Shown here: in pieces, positions 1 through 10,500 of the stretch
How positions within the stretch are numbered: position 1 is the stretch's first letter
Layout of the letters: each line of letters begins with the position of its first letter
Notes under the pieces: model-generated
Seen by the model: only the letters and a program-made list of their open reading frames with translations
Told to the model about the DNA's origin: nothing
The model's database searches: none
Made by a program: the position numbers and the translations under genes
Assembly: GCA_002839855.1 (NCBI GenBank)
Contig: PGYV01000001.1
Span: 146,438 to 210,437 of the forward strand
DNA: 64,000 nt
From: Candidatus Goldiibacteriota bacterium HGW-Goldbacteria-1
GTDB lineage: Bacteria; Oederibacteriota; PGYV01
Reading direction: 5' to 3'

Positions 1-335
1 GTAAGCACTTCGCCCGGAATATCGCAGTTTGTCACGCCATACGCCTGACAAAGGTAAGGGTCGCTGCTGTTTGGACCGTAATCCGCCCCCGCGTTGCTGG
101 CGTTTATTTCCCAGTTATATGCCGTAAACCTGTTGCCGCCCTGCCTGCGCGACGCCCAGTTAACAGAATCCGCAAGCTGGTATTGGGTTGGGTCTTCCGG
201 GTCACCGGCAATATTTGCCCCGTAGATGTGTTTGGATATGGGTGCGCGTTCCGCGGTTACGTCAATTGTGACATTAACGCAGAAAACAGACGCCGCAAAA
301 AGCATAAAAACAGCCACAATAATCAGTTTCTTCAT
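1..335 (-). CDS. GH44 endoglucanase/xyloglucanase, N-terminal part (runs off window start)
   Basis: Only the first 111 residues are present; the gene continues past base 1. A hydrophobic signal peptide (MKKLIIVAVFMLFAASVFC) is followed by an N-terminal stretch typical of glycoside hydrolase family 44: ISKHIYGAN, then RRQGGNRFTAYNWEINASN and SSDPYLC, matching the family pattern xxRxGGNRxTxYNWExNxSNAG. GH44 enzymes are endo-acting on cellulose, xyloglucan and related beta-1,4-glucans. The catalytic glutamates lie beyond the window and cannot be checked. The ATG at 333-335 is chosen because GGGAG sits six bases upstream; an in-frame ATG at 339-341 is too close to it. It is last in a same-strand run of GH genes but has its own promoter. 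Family assignment is by recalled motif pattern; substrate is inferred. Confidence 0.85.
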   Translation of the reverse strand, partial: MKKLIIVAVFMLFAASVFCVNVTIDVTAERAPISKHIYGANIAGDPEDPTQYQLADSVNWASRRQGGNRFTAYNWEINASNAGADYGPNSSDPYLCQAYGVTNCDIPGEVL

Positions 336-362
336 CAACATCTCCCGATTTAATTAAAACAC

Positions 363-398
363 AAGCGGTTATAAAATTATTATACTATATTTAGACAA
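363..398 (-). promoter_or_regulatory. Promoter with AACCGnTT operator-like core, upstream of GH44 gene
   Basis: On the minus strand a -35 TTGTCT (393-398) and a -10 TTTATA (370-375) are 17 bases apart. The sequence AACCGCTT (363-370) overlaps the -10 end. The same TTGTCT and AACCGnTT pair occurs in front of the GH5 and GH8 genes, which is the main support; the -10 alone is weak. Confidence 0.5.
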
Positions 399-429
399 TA
401 TAGAAACGGCAATGTTTCTGTGCGGAAGA

Positions 430-587
430 ATAGAGGTTTAAGCTATAGGCAGTTAAGCATAAGCGGAAAAAAGTTCTTTAAGCTTTCGCTATAGCTTAAT
501 TGCTTAAAATGCTAAGGTGCTATCTTTTACACTATAGCTTAATTGCTTAAAACGCTTATACTTATGTTTTCACTATAGCTTAATTTG
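430..587. repeat. Dispersed AT-rich repeat family A, copy 1
   Basis: On the minus strand this stretch repeats AAGCAATTAAGCTATAG with spacings of about 42 bases (the plus-strand ctatagctt motif starts at 489, 532 and 573). It begins immediately at the stop codon of the GH30 gene, whose last codon and stop are part of the repeat. A second copy at 22097-22285 abuts another stop codon in the same orientation. The parts can pair with one another (gcttaa/ttaagc). No ORF. It may act as a 3' end structure or be a mobile repeat. Confidence 0.7.
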
Positions 588-3491
588 CTATTTTAAAATA
601 ATCAGTTTTTCAACCTTTGATACCGCTCCGGAATCATCCTTTATTACAAAATAATACGACCCGTTGGCAAACAAATTCAACTTTCTTCTGCTTACCTGCG
701 CTGTGTGTTCGCCCGCGTATAAATCCGCGCCTATTATGATATCTTTTATTAACCTGAAAGATGAAGAGTAAATTTTAAGGTTAATCTCCGATGCCCTTTT
801 TGTAATCTTATACCTTAAGCGCATATCGCCGCCGTCAGAATTATACGGATGCGGGAAAACAAAAATATCCTCTATCTTCTGCTCATCCGCGTCTGCCGGC
901 TGTGATGTGGCAGTGGGAGTGGGCGTTTGAGAATAAGTCTGCGTTGGTGTATTAGTGTACGTGTTTGTAAAGGTTAACGTGGGCGGGACAGGTGTATTTG
1001 TCCTCGTGTAAGTATGCGTCCTTGTGGCTGTGTTTGTGTACGTCCTTGTATGAGTGTTTGTCGGCACAGTAGCGGTATGCGTGTACGTGTTTGTGGGTAA
1101 TGATACTGTATTCGTGCTTGTGTTTGTAGCCGAATATGTCGCAGTGCTCGTGTATGTATTTGTCGGGGCTATTGCCGTATTAGTGCCGGTGTTTGTCGCC
1201 GAAGGAGTTGCGGTGTAAGTATTTGTACTTGTGTGCGTATATGTTGCCGTATAGGTGTTGGTATCCGTGCTGCCCGGAATAACAGTATCTGTAACTGTCG
1301 CGGTATGCGTGTTTGTGCTTGTGGGCACAGTTGCCGTATCAGTTGCGGTATAAGTATTTGTGTGCGTATAAGTGTAGGTTGCCGTATTCACAGGCTCTGT
1401 TTCCGTGTGTGTTGCCGTATTTGTACTTGCCGGCGAATTTGTAACTGTATGCGTCGCCGTGTTTGTATTTGTATAAGTGTAAGTATGCGTATATGTAGCA
1501 GTGTGCGTACTTGTGTTTACAGGAATAGTGGCAGTGTATGTACTTGTGCTTGCGGGCACAGTTGCAGTGTAAGTGCTTGTATTTGTATGAGTAGCTGTGT
1601 GCGTTGCCGTGTTGGTATGCGTGTGGGTGGACGTTACAACTCCCGCCGCGTATATAAACCTTACATCATCAACCATTATGTCATAAGCCCCGTTGGCCGC
1701 GTTTGACCACTGAATGGCGCTTATGGCATTCTGCGTAAACGCCGCGGTTTCGCCCCACCTTGTGGCAAGGCCGTCAAATAAAACAGTGACCTTTGTCCAC
1801 GTTGAAGACGCCGAAACCTGCTTTCCATAATTATCCCCGCCCGTAATTGACGGCTGCGGGAACTGAACAAAACAACTGCCGCTTCCTTTTATATAAAACT
1901 CTATTCCCTGATAAGACGTTAAATCAATTGCCTGGTCCTGCACAGCGCTTAAATTTGTTCCAAACCCGCCGTAATCAGATACATTGCCTGTAACGTGTAT
2001 CGCGTAAGAAGAAGAATTATAACCCGGGCTTTCAAGCCTTAGCGCGAAATTATTTGAATTTGTACCGCTGTATTTATACCAGTCGCCGGATAAATTATTA
2101 ACCGTATTATTATCTTCAAAATCATCCAGAAGCACGCTGGCAGGCGTTGCTGTCGCGGTGGCTGTATATGTGGATGTATATGTGGGGATTAAAGGGTCCC
2201 ACGTGTTTGTGGGAGTGGGAGTGGGCCCTGAAGGCGATACAAAAGATATAACACTCTGCGCCGGAAGATTATATGTAAAGGAACCTCCGGAAACCACAAC
2301 ATCAGCAAGTTTGACAAGGTTCTGCGACGAAGACGTAATATACGGGGTAAAAACACCGGCAGTTATGCCTGAAAGGTTAAACCTTTGGCTTACCTGCGAT
2401 GTGCCGTTGTTTATCGCCACAATCACGTGCTGTGTGTTAGTGGGGTTTTTATAAGCGGACACGTTTATATTTGAAGTCGGCGCCTGTGTCGCGTCTATCC
2501 TGTAATAACCCGGCCTTATGAATTTGCTGAAATTAGCAAAAGTATAATACCTTTTTGGGATGCCCAAAGTTTCACTCATCAGCCCTTCGTTGGTCTGGTC
2601 CGAACCAAGCCACCAGTAAAAAAATGCGTTGTAACTTGCGGTTACAAGCCCTGTATGAAGCCATCTTGCGGTTACAAGCCCGTGCGTCATTGTCCCGTCG
2701 TAAGTTTCAAAACTTGACTTTTCCGTCTGCCAGTATTCCTTGCCGTTGGCCGCAAGTTCCGGGCAGGCGGTAGGCCCGCCGCCATAAAAGTGCGTGGCGC
2801 CAACATCAAGGTACGCGCGCGCCGCCGCATCACTTACCGACGGAATAATATAACTGTTATTATTATTAAATGATTCGCCTATTACCAGCTTGGTTGTAAG
2901 CCCCGCGGCTGCAAAGGTGGGCCCTAAATTGTTTTTTAAAAAATCACGCAGCTGTTCGCCTGACCAGGTACAACCGTCATAACTTACTTTATAATCCGGC
3001 TCGTTGGCGGGAGAAATAGAAGTAATATTTACCTGCTGAGAATCTCTCATATATATAACGTAATCGCGCAGAAATTCCGCGTATTCATCGTAATATTCCG
3101 GAAGCAGGTAATCGCCGTTGGCATTATCAGTGGCATTATTACTTTTCCATTCCGCGGGCGGAGTCCACGCCGTGGCAAATATGTCGGTGACCCCAAGGTC
3201 CTGAGCCGCTTTTAAAGGCGCGGCTGTCCCGCCCCACTGGCTGCTTACCGGGTTTATCCTTGCCCTTATCATGGTCAGCCCAATTCCTGTTGTGTCCGTA
3301 TAAAAATCATTCGTGTGCGCCACAAGCCACGCGTTGTCAGCGGAATTTCCGCCCCAGTCGCTCCACGCGGTGGACGCACCAAAGCCCCTTATATACTGCC
3401 TTTGCACAGAGGCATCAACCGTGCAGTCGCCCGCAAAAGCGAAAAAGGGCACGGTAATTATAAACATTAAAACCGCTAAAAGTTTTTTCAT
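588..3491 (-). CDS. Secreted GH30 glucuronoxylanase-like enzyme with CBM, Thr-X linker and C-terminal beta domain
   Basis: A 967-residue secreted hydrolase. Signal peptide 1-20; GH30 domain about 22-420, closest in memory to XynC-type subfamily 8 glucuronoxylanases ([16 protein letters not shown] with likely acid/base E164, YWQTEKSS with likely nucleophile E257, then [15 protein letters not shown] and the side beta domain ending [10 protein letters not shown]). Residues about 450-620 form a carbohydrate-binding-like jelly roll (LLDDFED...IMVDDVRF), resembling CBM11/CIA30-type modules. About 625-865 is an alternating Thr-X linker rich in Asn, Tyr, His and Ala. The last ~100 residues are a beta domain starting [14 protein letters not shown] that is nearly identical to that of the GH5 neighbour. 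SD GGAGG precedes the ATG. It lies 24 bases after lacI and is probably cotranscribed with it. Enzyme family is well supported; exact substrate is inferred. Confidence 0.9.
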   Translation of the reverse strand: MKKLLAVLMFIITVPFFAFAGDCTVDASVQRQYIRGFGASTAWSDWGGNSADNAWLVAHTNDFYTDTTGIGLTMIRARINPVSSQWGGTAAPLKAAQDLGVTDIFATAWTPPAEWKSNNATDNANGDYLLPEYYDEYAEFLRDYVIYMRDSQQVNITSISPANEPDYKVSYDGCTWSGEQLRDFLKNNLGPTFAAAGLTTKLVIGESFNNNNSYIIPSVSDAAARAYLDVGATHFYGGGPTACPELAANGKEYWQTEKSSFETYDGTMTHGLVTARWLHTGLVTASYNAFFYWWLGSDQTNEGLMSETLGIPKRYYTFANFSKFIRPGYYRIDATQAPTSNINVSAYKNPTNTQHVIVAINNGTSQVSQRFNLSGITAGVFTPYITSSSQNLVKLADVVVSGGSFTYNLPAQSVISFVSPSGPTPTPTNTWDPLIPTYTSTYTATATATPASVLLDDFEDNNTVNNLSGDWYKYSGTNSNNFALRLESPGYNSSSYAIHVTGNVSDYGGFGTNLSAVQDQAIDLTSYQGIEFYIKGSGSCFVQFPQPSITGGDNYGKQVSASSTWTKVTVLFDGLATRWGETAAFTQNAISAIQWSNAANGAYDIMVDDVRFIYAAGVVTSTHTHTNTATHTATHTNTSTYTATVPASTSTYTATIPVNTSTHTATYTHTYTYTNTNTATHTVTNSPASTNTATHTETEPVNTATYTYTHTNTYTATDTATVPTSTNTHTATVTDTVIPGSTDTNTYTATYTHTSTNTYTATPSATNTGTNTAIAPTNTYTSTATYSATNTSTNTVSLPTNTYTHTATVPTNTHTRTYTNTATRTHTYTRTNTPVPPTLTFTNTYTNTPTQTYSQTPTPTATSQPADADEQKIEDIFVFPHPYNSDGGDMRLRYKITKRASEINLKIYSSSFRLIKDIIIGADLYAGEHTAQVSRRKLNLFANGSYYFVIKDDSGAVSKVEKLIILK

Positions 3492-3515
3492 ATTAATCCT
3501 CCTTATACAACGGCT

Positions 3516-4478
3516 TTAAGCCGTTTCCCTTGTTATAAGTTTTGTCACAAATGAAAGGTTTGTATTCTCTTTTCCCGCCGCGGCGTCAAAGGCCGCCATT
3601 CCCATCTCTTTTACGTATTGTTTCACCGTGGTAAGCCCCATGCCTTCGGACATTACCGCGTCGTCAAACCCTATTATCCTTATGCCGGATACCCGCTGTT
3701 TTCTTGCCTCAAAAAGAAAGCCGTAAGCCGGCACATCGCCGGCAGCGCTGAAAACGCAGTCAACGCCTTTTTCAACAAAACTGTTAAAAGCGTTCTTGCC
3801 GTCCTGAAAATTATGTTTACGGATTTCAAAGGTCTCATATCCGTTTTTAAGAACCCCTTTTTCTTTTAACGCTTTTAAAAAACCGGCAAGCCTTTCGGAC
3901 TGTGAACTTATATACTTTACATCGCCAACAATAATCCCCGGGCGCCTGCATTTCCCCGACAGCAGCCGCATTCCGGCTTCGTATCCTCCTTTTATGTTAT
4001 CCGAACTTATACACACGGCATTTTCGCTTTTCCCCTCTATAAGGACAACCCTTATGCCTGCTTCTTTTAATTTTTTAATCTGCGCTTCTTCGGGGCACTG
4101 CGATATCACAATGACAGCGCCGGCTTTTTTTTCCGCGTAAATTGATTCAATTATGTGCTCAAGCCCTTCGCCTGTGGCGCCGGTCGCGAAAAAATTCATC
4201 TCTTTTCCGCTTTTCAAGGAACTTTCCTGCAGCCCTTCAAACAGCAGCTGCGTGAACGCGCTTGCAAATTCCGGCGATACAACAGCAATGGTTTCTGACT
4301 TTCCTGACACAAGCGCCCTTGCCGCCCTGTCCGGCGTGTAGTTTAATTCAGCGCCTATCTTTTTTATTTTTTCGGCTGTCTTTTCAGAAATTGCCCCCCT
4401 GTTATTAAACACCTTGGAAACAGTCACATAAGACACGCCCGCTTTTTTTGCCACATCTTTAATTGTTGTCTTTTTCAA
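3516..4478 (-). CDS. LacI-family transcriptional regulator
   Basis: A 320-residue LacI/GalR-type repressor of normal length. The N-terminal helix-turn-helix is TIKDVAKKAGVSYVTVSKVF with a hinge helix around PDRAARALVSGKSE, followed by a periplasmic-binding-protein-like effector domain (for example SSDNIKGGYEAGMRLL and RIIGFDDAVMSEGMGLTTV). Such proteins bind short CG-centred palindromes and release DNA on binding a sugar. Its own start is preceded by a 24-bp perfect palindrome (4488-4511), so autorepression is likely. The next gene downstream is the GH30 xylanase, suggesting a xylan-derived sugar as effector; that effector is inferred, not visible. It might also control the neighbouring GH5, GH8 and GH44 genes. 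Confidence 0.93.
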   Translation of the reverse strand: MKKTTIKDVAKKAGVSYVTVSKVFNNRGAISEKTAEKIKKIGAELNYTPDRAARALVSGKSETIAVVSPEFASAFTQLLFEGLQESSLKSGKEMNFFATGATGEGLEHIIESIYAEKKAGAVIVISQCPEEAQIKKLKEAGIRVVLIEGKSENAVCISSDNIKGGYEAGMRLLSGKCRRPGIIVGDVKYISSQSERLAGFLKALKEKGVLKNGYETFEIRKHNFQDGKNAFNSFVEKGVDCVFSAAGDVPAYGFLFEARKQRVSGIRIIGFDDAVMSEGMGLTTVKQYVKEMGMAAFDAAAGKENTNLSFVTKLITRETA

Positions 4479-4487
4479 TTATGCCCC

Positions 4488-4539
4488 TTTTAGGTAAACG
4501 TTTACCTAAAACTATACAATAAATTCAAAAAAAGCGCAA
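4488..4539 (-). promoter_or_regulatory. lacI-GH30 promoter with 24-bp palindromic operator
   Basis: A perfect 24-bp palindrome occupies 4488-4511; its centre is GGTAAACGTTTACC, a classical LacI-family operator shape. On the minus strand a -35 TTGCGC (4534-4539) and -10 TATAGT (4511-4516) are 17 bases apart, so the operator starts at the -10 and covers the start of transcription and the ribosome site (AGGGGC, 4482-4489 region). Repressor binding here would block both initiation and the leader, consistent with autoregulation. Confidence 0.85.
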
Positions 4540-4544
4540 TTATT

Positions 4545-7370
4545 TTATTTCAGGATTATAAGTTTTTGCAGTTTGGAAGAAGCGGCTGTATCGTCCTTTA
4601 TCACAAAGTAATACGACCCGTTGGCAAACAGATTCATCTTTCTTCTGCTTACTTCCGCCGTGTGTTCGCCCGCGTATAAATCCGCGCCTATCTGAATCTC
4701 TTTTATTAACCTGAAAGATGCAGAATAGATTTTAAGGTTAATTTCCGAAGCCCTTTTTGTAATTTTATACCTTACACGCATATTTCCTTCATCAGAATTA
4801 TAAGGATGCGGGAAGACAAAAATATCTTCTATCTTCTGTTCATCCGCGTCAGCAGGTAATGATGTCGCGGTAGGCGTCGCAGTGTAAGAGTGTGTCTGTG
4901 TTGGTGTATGTGTGTATGTATTTGTAAAAGTTAACGTGGGCGGGGCAGGTGTATTTGTCCGCGTGTAAGTATGCGTCCTTGTGGCTGTGTTTGTATATGT
5001 CCTTGTATACGTGTTTGTCGGTAATGATACCGTATTAGTGCTTGTGTTTGTCGCGGAATGTGTTGCGGTGTGCGTGGACGTGTTTGTAGATGAAGGCGTT
5101 GCGGTATAAGTGTTTGTATTTGTGTGCGTATAAGTTGCCGTATAGGTGTTGGTATCCGTGCTTCCCGGAATTGCCGTATCTGTAACTGTCGCGGTATGCG
5201 TGTTTGTGCCTGTGGGAACTGTCGCCGTATCAGTTGCTGTATGCGTATTTGTATTTGTGTAAGTGTGTGTGGCTGTATTTGTCGCCGTGTGTGTTGCGGT
5301 AAAAGTGTTTGTATTTGTGTGCGTATAAGTTGCCGTATAGGTATTTGTATCCGTGCTGCCGGGAATAACCGTATCTGTAACTGTCGCGGTGTGTGTGTTT
5401 GTGCTTGTGGGAACAGTTGCCGTATCAGTTGCGGTATAAGTATTTGTGTGCGTATAAGTATTCGTCGCCGTATTTGTCGCCGTGTGTGTTGCCGTATAGG
5501 TGCTGGTGCTTGCGGGCAAAGTTGCCGTGTTGGTTGCCGTGTGCGTGTTTGTATTTGTATTGGTATATGTACTTGTGTTTGTAGGGACTATCGGGGTGTT
5601 TGTATTTGTGTAAGTAGGCGTGGCTGTTGTACCGCCTGTTGATTCAAGCCTTATATTGTCCACAAGTACAGACGCGGCATTATTGCTGTTATTAATAAAA
5701 ATTATAAAATCAAGCGCTATCTGTCCGGCTTCAATAATATCAGCAAGCGGCACCCTTGCGGTCCTCCACGTTGTGTCAATGGCCGTACCTGTGGTTAAAT
5801 ACCCCGCGATATTCGGATAAATGCTGCCCCAGTTTACCCTAAGTAAAATATCACCCGGATTTCCCGAAACAGACTTTATTTCAAAAGTAAGATAAATATT
5901 TGCCCCTATTAAAGGATTCACAGACATGTCCCAGCGCGCTTCCTGCCAGTAATCCGCGTCAGCCGTATATACTATGCTCATCGCGTTTCCGGAAACGCCG
6001 CCTGTCTGCTCTGTAATTGTGCTTGTTGTATCATTGTAAATTGTGCCGTTTGAAATCCTTGCGCCTGTGGTATCACCGTCATATATAATCGTGTACGGCA
6101 TCGGCGTGGGCGTTACAGTTGAGGTGTGCGTGTTGGTTGCCGTGGAAGTAAATGTGGCAGTGGGGCCGCCCGGCGTCCACGTGTATGTGGGCGTGCCGCA
6201 AACCGGAAGGGCCACAAGCGCGGGTATCATAGTCTGCATCTGCTGCGCCGCAGGGCGCAGTTCATTATCAAGGTCGCCAAAATCTCCGGAACCGGCATTA
6301 TTAGAAGTCCATGGAAAAATTCCCTGCCAGCCGTTATTATATGCGTTTGTATAATCTATTTTAAGGTATCCGGATATATTATTCGGAACCATAGTGGAAC
6401 TGTCGCGTGATGAACCGTATTTGTTCGGGCACTCTCCGATAACCGCAGGCCTGTCATTAGGAAGGCCAAACGCCAATGGCGTATATTCAAACGGCTTCCA
6501 TCCCCAGGTATCCTGCCATGGATAATAGTGCGGAGACCAGAAATCCATTTTCGCAAGCGGCTTGTCAGCCGTGGTGGTTATTAAAGCGCCAAGCGCGGAA
6601 TCGCTTACTATATTACTTCCGCCAAGCGACCTTGTATCGGAATTATATTTTATGTACCCCATTCCCGTTGTCACAAGCACACCCGTGCCGTTTGCCTGGT
6701 TGTATTTATGAATCTTAACCGCGGCCTTTGCAAAATATGTCTGAAGTCGCGCCCAGTCAATGGCGCCGTACACGGCAGGCTCCCCCGTGTTTTCAGTGGA
6801 GCTTGCCCATTCAGGTTCATTACACAAATCAATTGCCCAAAGCGCCGGATTGGACGCGTACCTTGTTAAAAAAGTGTCAAGGTATGTGTTGATGTAAGTG
6901 TCAATATTGGAATCGCTGGCTATCCAGTTTCTCCAGCGCTGATATGTTGTATTGGGTTGTTTAAAATGGTCAAAAGAAATCAGCGTGGCCATGATATAAA
7001 TTCCGTTGGCCTGCGCTTTCGCGAACATGTCATCAAGATTTGCCCAGTGCGCGGCGGTGCCGCCGGTGACCACACCTGTTGTGCTGATATTTATTCCCAC
7101 TTCGCCGCTGCATGTTATCCATATTCTGCTGGCGTTAACCCCTGCCGCGTGAAGGTCCGCAAAGTGCTGCCCCCAGAAAGCGCTGTCATAGCTTCCGCCA
7201 AAATCATTCCAGTTATCCCACGGCGTATTGCAGCCGCTTAACCATATCCTGTTGCCGCACACTTCAAACTGAGTGCCGTTTACGGTTACCTGCCCCGGTA
7301 TTGCTGAAAATAACAAAGCTGCAGGTATTAATAAAAATATTGCGGCAGTTACCATTAACCTTTTTTTCAT
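4545..7370 (-). CDS. Secreted GH5 endo-beta-glucanase/mannanase-like enzyme with CBM, Thr-X linker and C-terminal beta domain
   Basis: 941 residues. Signal peptide about 1-23; GH5 TIM-barrel about 25-395 with the two hallmark glutamates visible: acid/base E185 in AIDLCNEPEW and nucleophile E313 in PAVIGECPNKYG; HYYPW supplies the usual His-Tyr. The barrel looks more like mannanase-type GH5 subfamilies (WLSGCNTPWDNW at the N-terminus) but the subfamily cannot be fixed by eye. About 430-590 is a carbohydrate-binding-like jelly roll ending VLVDNIRLES. About 590-840 is a Thr-X linker holding a near-perfect internal duplication of roughly 60 residues around [20 protein letters not shown]. The last ~100 residues match the GH30 neighbour's C-terminal domain almost residue for residue. 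Own promoter at 7388-7435. Confidence 0.9.
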   Translation of the reverse strand: MKKRLMVTAAIFLLIPAALLFSAIPGQVTVNGTQFEVCGNRIWLSGCNTPWDNWNDFGGSYDSAFWGQHFADLHAAGVNASRIWITCSGEVGINISTTGVVTGGTAAHWANLDDMFAKAQANGIYIMATLISFDHFKQPNTTYQRWRNWIASDSNIDTYINTYLDTFLTRYASNPALWAIDLCNEPEWASSTENTGEPAVYGAIDWARLQTYFAKAAVKIHKYNQANGTGVLVTTGMGYIKYNSDTRSLGGSNIVSDSALGALITTTADKPLAKMDFWSPHYYPWQDTWGWKPFEYTPLAFGLPNDRPAVIGECPNKYGSSRDSSTMVPNNISGYLKIDYTNAYNNGWQGIFPWTSNNAGSGDFGDLDNELRPAAQQMQTMIPALVALPVCGTPTYTWTPGGPTATFTSTATNTHTSTVTPTPMPYTIIYDGDTTGARISNGTIYNDTTSTITEQTGGVSGNAMSIVYTADADYWQEARWDMSVNPLIGANIYLTFEIKSVSGNPGDILLRVNWGSIYPNIAGYLTTGTAIDTTWRTARVPLADIIEAGQIALDFIIFINNSNNAASVLVDNIRLESTGGTTATPTYTNTNTPIVPTNTSTYTNTNTNTHTATNTATLPASTSTYTATHTATNTATNTYTHTNTYTATDTATVPTSTNTHTATVTDTVIPGSTDTNTYTATYTHTNTNTFTATHTATNTATHTYTNTNTHTATDTATVPTGTNTHTATVTDTAIPGSTDTNTYTATYTHTNTNTYTATPSSTNTSTHTATHSATNTSTNTVSLPTNTYTRTYTNTATRTHTYTRTNTPAPPTLTFTNTYTHTPTQTHSYTATPTATSLPADADEQKIEDIFVFPHPYNSDEGNMRVRYKITKRASEINLKIYSASFRLIKEIQIGADLYAGEHTAEVSRRKMNLFANGSYYFVIKDDTAASSKLQKLIILK

Positions 7371-7387
7371 TCAATCAGCCTCTGCTT

Positions 7388-7435
7388 AACCGGTTTATCA
7401 TATTATTTTATCCCAAAAACTGTTTATTTAGACAA
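7388..7435 (-). promoter_or_regulatory. GH5 gene promoter with AACCGGTT operator-like palindrome
   Basis: Minus strand: -35 TTGTCT (7430-7435), 17-base spacer, -10 GATAAA (7407-7412), then the palindrome AACCGGTT (7388-7395) about 12-19 bases past the -10. The arrangement matches the GH44 and GH8 promoters. The CG-centred core is typical of LacI-family targets, but it differs from the GGTAAACGTTTACC palindrome at lacI, so a different or broader-specificity repressor is possible. Confidence 0.6.
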
Positions 7436-7585
7436 TCTATCACTGTTTTAGTTCTTTCCTTTATATATATAGAATATACTGCCTTGAAATACCGTTGTCA
7501 ACCATAATTTCACGAAAACACTTTCGTAAGCAATTATTAAAGGTTCCTTTTATTTTTGCGCAAAAACTGATTTTTTATTTATGGT

Positions 7586-10500
7586 TTATTTCAGAATTAA
7601 AATTTTATCCACTTTTGCCCGTACTTCTTTACCGGCGGTGTCTCTTGCCGTTATCAGATAATAATACGAACCATTGGAAAGGTTTTTAAGATAATTCGGA
7701 TGAATCTCAATTATATTCTGCCCCGCGTGCCCGCCGGGTGTTTCAAGCATTCTAATCTGCCTGAAATTCACCGTGTAAATAAATATTCTGGCGGATGTGA
7801 AACGTTTTGTGGCGGTAAACCGTATCTTTAAACTCTGACCGCTGTCCGTGTTCCACGGGCAGGGATAAACAAGCCTGTCTTTTATTTCAAGTTTATCAGT
7901 TTCCGTAGGCTGTGATGTGGGTGTATAAGTGCTTGTGGGAACGATAACCGAAGTGGCGGTGTAAGTGGCTGTTTGGGTAATTACCTGAGTATAAGTGTAT
8001 GTGAAAGTTGCAGGAACCGCCGTATTCGTATTTGTAAACGTATGGGTGTTGGTAAACGTATTAGTGACAGTGTGCGTGTATGTATTGGTACTACCCGGCG
8101 GAACAGTATTGGTTATCGTGGCTGTATTTGTATTTGTAAACGTATTGGTGCTTGTGGCTGTATTGGTATTGGTGGCTGTATATGTGTAAGTGGCTGTGGG
8201 AACAGTTGCCGTGTGTGTTGATGTGTTCGTGGCCGTATCAGTATAAGTGTACGTTGCGGTGTTTGTAGAAGTATTTGTAACAGTAAATGTATGCGTATTG
8301 GTGCTGCCCGGCGGCGGAGTGTCTGTAATTGTGGCTGTGTGCGTGTTTGTGCCGGTATTGGTGTTTGTATAAGTATACGTGGGGGTATTTGTATAAGTTG
8401 CGGTATAAGTATTGGTATCTGTGGGTGTATTGGTATAAGTTGCTGTATTGGTAAAAGTATTTGTCACGGTAAACGTGTGCGTGTCTGTGCTGCCCGGCGG
8501 AGGAGTGTCTGTTACTGTGGCCGTGTGCGTGCTGGTGAAAGTGTTTGTATTTGTCGCCGTTGCAGTTGAAGTATAAGTGTGTGTGTAAGTTGCCGTATCA
8601 GTGCCGGTATAAGTGTAGGTGGCAGTATAAGTGGGTATTTCCGGCGTGTTGGTGCTTGTTTCAGTATAAGTATACGTGGCTGTCGCGGTGTTTGTATTCG
8701 TGTAAGTATTTGTAAACGTATAGGTGTAAGTTGAAGTTGACTGCACTGTAGGCGTCTGCGTCGGCGTGCTCATGCCGGAGAATTCAATATCATCAATGTA
8801 TATAGGCCCCGGGGTTCCGGCATTAAACTGAATTGCAAAATCATTTATCGCCTGAAGGTCAAGGGTTTTGTTGCCCCCCTGATTTCCGGAATAAGGGTCA
8901 ACGCCAAGATCAGCAAGGTTAACTGTTATTAACTGCCACGCGCCTGTGCCTGTCCAGTCACCGCCCCTGTTTGACCAGTACTCGCCGTCCGCGCCTGCCG
9001 CATCAGATTCCTGCAGTTTAATAAAGAACGTATCGCCAAGCTTTGCTTTTATCCAAAACGTCATAGTGTCAGCGCCGGTAAAATTTATATAATATTCCGG
9101 GTCTGCCGCCTGATTATAAGGCGAACCGATAATTCCCACAGCCCCCCAGTTAGAAGGAGGAGTGCTGAAAGTTATTTTAAGGGCGCGCGTGCCGCTGTGC
9201 TTATCTTCAGTCGTGTTGGCAAGCGTGACAATTGTAGAGCCGTCGGTTTCTGAATTTGGGCTTTCAAGCATTGTGGATTCAAAGTTATCAAAAACTCCAA
9301 AAGGTATCGGCGGCAGCGTGGGTGTCTGCGTGGCTGTATTCGTCACGGTGTAAGTGTTTGTATTGGTTGCCGTGTTTGTGTATGTGTTAGTAAAAGTATG
9401 CGTCCACATTGGATTAACTGTATTGGTGCTTGTCGCGGTATATGTGAAAGTGTACGTGTTAACAAGCGTCCTTGTGGGAGTACTGGTTGCTGTATGCGTG
9501 GCTGTCGGGAACGTACCTGTAAACATAATGCGGTCAACGTAAGCCGTAGTTGTTCCGGGATTTTCAAGCTGCATAACAAATGATTGTATTGCCTGAATAT
9601 CAAGTGCATTATCTCCATAAGCCGGCGTGTATTGGTCTCTTGTAAGGCTTGAAAGGTTAATTGTGACCGGCTGCCAAGCCCCGGTAGTGGTCAAAGCATT
9701 TCCCCTGTTGCTGAACCTTTCTCCGTCGCCGCCGTTTGCCATTGATTCAGTAAGCTGTATGAAAAAAGCTTTTCCGGCAGGCGCCTTTATATAAAACGTA
9801 AGCGCTGCAGCTCCGGTAAAATCTCTGTATCCATATCCGCCGTCATAAGGCGAATTTATAGAAATTAAAGCCCAGCCTGTGCCTGTTGTATCCACTCTCA
9901 TTGAACGCGCGCCTTCGTATTTATCGGCCGTTGAATTTGTAAGAGTTGCAGTGGAACCGCCGCCTGATTCCGAAGTATCGGGATTGGAAAGCACGCCTGT
10001 TTCAAAGTCATCAAACATTCCCGCGGCAACAGTGGGCGTAGGCGTAAAAGTGGGTATTGCCGGATCCCATGTGTATGTGTGCGTGGGTGTCGGGTAATTG
10101 CCGTTAGGATTTGGCATATTGCCGGTTAACACAAGCATATACTGCATCTTTAAAAGGTCACAGAAATAATCCGTGCCCCACATTACACCGGTTTCTGTAA
10201 GTTCACCGGGGCCGTTGCCCGCGTCCATTGTCACAAGCCTGTTGTAAAGCGCATTTAACCAGTTCTGATCCTGCCCTGCCATTGCGGCAACCGCGACAGC
10301 ACCCACAGGGCCCGGAAGGTTCATTACATCTTCATCGCATAAATCAGGAGTCCTGTCATCGCGGCAGTAAGAATGTTCTGTTCCGTTAAGCTGATAATGC
10401 GATTTAATAAGTGAAGGGGCTCCGCTATACTTGGTTTTAAAATACTGCGAGACCCTGAAAGAGTTATCCTGTGCAAGCTGATGATTTAACGTTCCATATA

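Noticed and set aside
1233-1706. Cys/Arg-rich open frame on the plus strand
   Set aside because: Antisense of the Thr-X linker of the GH30 gene; the repeat code (ACN-NNN) reads as Cys/Arg/Ile on the other strand. No ribosome site.
5124-5642. 172-codon Cys/Arg-rich open frame on the plus strand
   Set aside because: Same artefact opposite the GH5 linker.
7973-8569. Several Val- or Cys-rich frames on the plus strand
   Set aside because: Opposite the GH8 linker; low-complexity mirror frames.
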